Assembly: GCF_001922345.1 (NCBI RefSeq)
Contig: NZ_CP018811.1
Location: 4,340,001-4,404,000, forward strand
Source: Paraburkholderia sp. SOS3
GTDB taxonomy: Bacteria > Pseudomonadota > Gammaproteobacteria > Burkholderiales > Burkholderiaceae
Reading direction: 5' to 3'
DNA length: 64,000 nt
The notes below the pieces were generated by a model. That model was given only the letters and a program-made list of their open reading frames with translations. It was not told the origin of the DNA and searched no databases. The position numbers were made by a program, and so were the translations under genes. This document shows, piece by piece, positions 61,837 through 64,000 of this stretch (position 1 is the stretch's first letter; each line of letters begins with the position of its first letter).

Positions 61837-62215
61837 TGCGGAATACCTCGACGCCGACCGCATCGCAGTCCGGATAGACATCGGGCTTTTCCGTCGACAC
61901 GCGCGCCGCACGCACGTGCGGATGCGCGAGCATGATCTTCACGAGGTCGTCGCACAGCGTTTCCTGCAGATGGATGTGCCCCTGCTCGACGCGGCGTGCA
62001 ATCGTCGCGCGCATGAAATCGTAGTCGACCACTTCGCGCAGTTTGTCTTCGAGCGGCGTCGACAGCGCGAGCGGCACGAACAGATCGACGTTGATCACGA
62101 CGCGTTGCTCGCCACGCTTTTCGAAATCGTGCACACCGATGTTGATAAAGACCTCGTAGTTGCGCAGGAAAAGCCGGCGGCAATCGGCGAGGTTCGGATG
62201 AAAGAAGGCGTGCAT
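61823..62215 (-). CDS. folB: Dihydroneopterin aldolase family protein
   Basis: A 130-residue FolB-type T-fold protein: LFLRNYEVFINIGVHDFEKRGEQRVVINVDLFVP matches the N-terminal strands and the conserved Glu, followed by VVDYDFMRATIARRV and a C-terminal VSTEKPDVYPDCDAVGVEVFRI. It would cleave dihydroneopterin to hydroxymethyl-dihydropterin in folate synthesis, or epimerise the related triphosphate (FolX-like). The ATG at 62215 is chosen because the protein then begins as family members do. It follows a pteridine-reductase-like gene 72 bp upstream, a pairing that strengthens a pterin role. It overlaps the converging sigma gene. Confidence 0.9.
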   Translation of the reverse strand: MHAFFHPNLADCRRLFLRNYEVFINIGVHDFEKRGEQRVVINVDLFVPLALSTPLEDKLREVVDYDFMRATIARRVEQGHIHLQETLCDDLVKIMLAHPHVRAARVSTEKPDVYPDCDAVGVEVFRIKDA

Positions 62216-62287
62216 GGTCGTCCCCGATCTGATGGGTAAGCGTGCGGCAAGCACGCTGGATAAGCGCCGCACAGGGCGCTGGGCTCG

Positions 62288-63139
62288 TTAGCTGCCGGTC
62301 AGGAACATCACGTCGCGCGGCAGCGGCACGAGATGCTGGCCGCCGTCGACGACGAGCGTCGTGCCCGTCACGCCCGCGGCACCGGCCAGATACAGCGCGG
62401 CGGCAACGAGGTCTTCCGGACGCGACGCGCGGCCAAGCGGCGTCATCCGGTGCGCGGCCGCGAAGCTCGCCGGCGTCTGCTCCGCGGACTGCAGCGTCAG
62501 GCCCGGCGACAGCCCGACGACCCTCAGCTTCGGCGCGAGTGCCTGCGCGAGCGCGACGGTCGCGGCTTCGAGCGCCGCTTTCGACAGCGTGTACGACAGG
62601 TAATCCGGATTCATGTTCTGCAGCTTCTGGTCGAGCAGATTGATCACGACACTGCGCTGCGTTTCGTCTTCCCGCGCGATATCGGGCGTCGCCTCGTGCA
62701 GCATGCGCGCGAGCACGAGCGGCGCGCCGACGTTGATCGACATCATATGCAGCAGCTTGTCGTACGCGACGTCGCGTGCCGTGTCTTCGTCGAAGCGCGA
62801 GGCGTTGTTGACGATGCATACGGGACGTCCGAGCGCCGCCGTGCAATCGGGGATCAGGCGCGCGACTTCCGGTTCGTTCGCCAGATCCGCATGCAAGGCG
62901 ATCGTGCGGCGGCCCAGCGCTTCGATTTCGGCGACCAGCTCATCGGCATCCGTGCGCGATGCGCCGTAGTGCACGGCGACATCCCAACCGTGCGCGGCGA
63001 AGCCCAGCGCCAGCGCGCGCCCGATGCGCCGCGCGGCGCCGGTGATCAGCACGACACGCGCGGGCGGCACCGCGTGGCGAGGGCCAGCCTCGCCGCTGCC
63101 GGCTTCCCCGGCTGACGAATGGACGGAACGGTCGCTCAT
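62288..63139 (-). CDS. PTR1/FolM-like pteridine reductase (SDR family)
   Basis: A 283-residue short-chain dehydrogenase. The NADPH-binding motif is TGAARRIG (33-40) with an extra Arg pair as in pteridine reductases, NNASRF follows strand 4, and the catalytic set is D170-Y183-K187. In classical SDRs the first of these is Ser; Asp at this spacing (D to Y 13 residues) is the hallmark of pteridine reductase PTR1 (D181-Y194-K198). It should reduce dihydro-pterins such as dihydromonapterin or dihydrofolate. It precedes folB in the same direction. A Gly/Ser/Ala-rich N-terminal extension of about 27 residues is unusual. It is divergent from the methyltransferase gene across 13 bp. Confidence 0.88.
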   Translation of the reverse strand: MSDRSVHSSAGEAGSGEAGPRHAVPPARVVLITGAARRIGRALALGFAAHGWDVAVHYGASRTDADELVAEIEALGRRTIALHADLANEPEVARLIPDCTAALGRPVCIVNNASRFDEDTARDVAYDKLLHMMSINVGAPLVLARMLHEATPDIAREDETQRSVVINLLDQKLQNMNPDYLSYTLSKAALEAATVALAQALAPKLRVVGLSPGLTLQSAEQTPASFAAAHRMTPLGRASRPEDLVAAALYLAGAAGVTGTTLVVDGGQHLVPLPRDVMFLTGS

Positions 63140-63152
63140 TTACAATGCGGGA

Positions 63153-64000
63153 ATGAATCCGAAGCCTCACGAACCCGATAGTTTACCCGCTCCCGACGCC
63201 GCAGCGCTCGCCCAATCGACCGCGCTCGCCGAGCTGATTCGCGCCGACATCGACGCGGCCGGCGGCTGGCTGCCGTTCGACCGCTATATGGACCGCGCGC
63301 TCTATGCGCCGCGTCTTGGCTACTACAGCGGCGGCGCAATCAAATTCGGCCGGCGCGCCGAAGACGGCAGCGACTTCGTCACCGCGCCCGAGTTGTCGCC
63401 GCTGTTTGCGGCGACGCTCGCGCGGCCCGTCGCCGAGGCGCTCGAAGCAAGCGGCACGCGCGACGTGATCGAATTCGGCGCGGGCACGGGGCGGCTCGCG
63501 GCCGGTCTGCTCAATGCGCTCGACGCGCTCGGCGCGCCGCCCGATACCTATTCGATCGTCGATCTGTCCGGCGAATTGCGCGAGCGCCAGCAGACGATGC
63601 TAGAAGCACAGGCGCCCGCGCTTGCCGCGCGCGTGCGGTGGCTCGACGCATTGCCCGGTGAATTTGCCGGCGTCGTGATCGGCAACGAAGTGCTCGACGC
63701 GATGCCGGTGCGCCTTTTCGCGCACGCAAACGGCCAGTGGCGCGAACGCGGCGTGGTCTGCCACGACCACACCTTCGCCTTCGAAGACCGCGCGCTGCAG
63801 TCCACCCACGATGCCGCCTTCCTCGACGAAATCGAAGCCGACGGCGACTATGTGACCGAAACGCACGAAGCGGCCTGCGCGTTCACGCGCACGATCTGCC
63901 GGATGCTCGCGCGCGGCGCCGCGTTCTTTATCGACTACGGTTTTCCGCGACATGAGTACTACCATGCGCAGCGCGCGCAGGGCACGCTGATGTGCCACTA
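63153..64000 (+). CDS. MidA/DUF185-family SAM-dependent methyltransferase, 3' end outside window
   Basis: About 282 residues are visible from the ATG at 63153 to the window end, where the frame is still open. Features of the MidA/NDUFAF7 family: LGYYSGGAIKFGRRAEDGSDFVTAPELSPLF near the N-terminus, the SAM-binding motif VIEFGAGTGRLA, EVLDAMPV, and FFIDYGFPRHEYYH. The mitochondrial homologue dimethylates a complex I subunit; bacterial substrates are less clear. An ATG at 63145 is in another frame and rejected. The gene is divergent from the pteridine reductase with only 13 bp between start codons, so the promoters must overlap into the coding regions. Confidence 0.9.
   Translation, partial: MNPKPHEPDSLPAPDAAALAQSTALAELIRADIDAAGGWLPFDRYMDRALYAPRLGYYSGGAIKFGRRAEDGSDFVTAPELSPLFAATLARPVAEALEASGTRDVIEFGAGTGRLAAGLLNALDALGAPPDTYSIVDLSGELRERQQTMLEAQAPALAARVRWLDALPGEFAGVVIGNEVLDAMPVRLFAHANGQWRERGVVCHDHTFAFEDRALQSTHDAAFLDEIEADGDYVTETHEAACAFTRTICRMLARGAAFFIDYGFPRHEYYHAQRAQGTLMCH

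Overview
The window is high-GC, gene-dense DNA of the Burkholderiaceae type (Paraburkholderia, Caballeronia or Burkholderia is my inference). The signs are the glmU-glmS pair, ttcA, folB beside a pteridine-reductase-like SDR and a MidA-like methyltransferase, the many LysR/GntR/AraC-controlled catabolic operons, and a PXPV-type small secreted protein. Most of the window is chromosomal metabolic accessory DNA. The stretch from about 41.4 to 54.4 kb is visibly lower in GC, has different codon use and long non-coding gaps, and looks like an inserted island.

Region by region: 1-2012 holds a COG0523 (CobW-like) zinc GTPase behind a Zur-box-like palindrome, and an LpxO-like lipid A hydroxylase. 2367-10681 is a glutathione/gamma-glutamyl-peptide module: a cytoplasmic gamma-glutamyltransferase, a complete peptide ABC importer and a divergent LysR regulator. 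10705-14859 has two MFS transporters, a small unknown protein and a GAF protein. 15072-17856 holds a second gamma-glutamyltransferase divergent from a FadR-type regulator, with two related inverted repeats between them. 18321-23380 is a probable D-tartrate operon (DctA carrier, TarD-like dehydratase, PcaB/ASL-like lyase) with a divergent HutC-type regulator. 23441-25829 is a UxaA/GarD-type sugar-acid dehydratase with its own FadR-type regulator, operator and strong terminator. 25953-31934 has a diguanylate cyclase, a DUF2442 protein, a receiver-only regulator, CsbD, a hydrolase remnant and a CusRS-type two-component pair.

32179-41438 is an AraC-controlled catabolic cluster. An AtzG/AtzE-like amidase pair is divergent from a Urt/Liv-type ABC importer in which one permease and one ATPase are fused in a single protein, and an acyl-CoA synthetase follows. 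This suggests uptake, amide hydrolysis and CoA activation of one unknown substrate.

41439-54468 is the low-GC island, which ends beside the 3' end of glmS, the classic Tn7 attachment region. It carries a lipoprotein, a 2202-residue protein (transglutaminase-like domain, DUF4011, SF1 helicase, Vsr/REase-like nuclease, DUF3320), a DUF4236 membrane protein with a LprI-like tail, and a long coiled-coil RmuC. This is the best candidate in the window for an under-described (probably anti-phage) system. The last 10 kb (54469-64000) is core: glmS, glmU, a P450, ttcA, an ECF-like sigma factor, folB, a PTR1/FolM-like reductase and a MidA-like methyltransferase cut by the window end.
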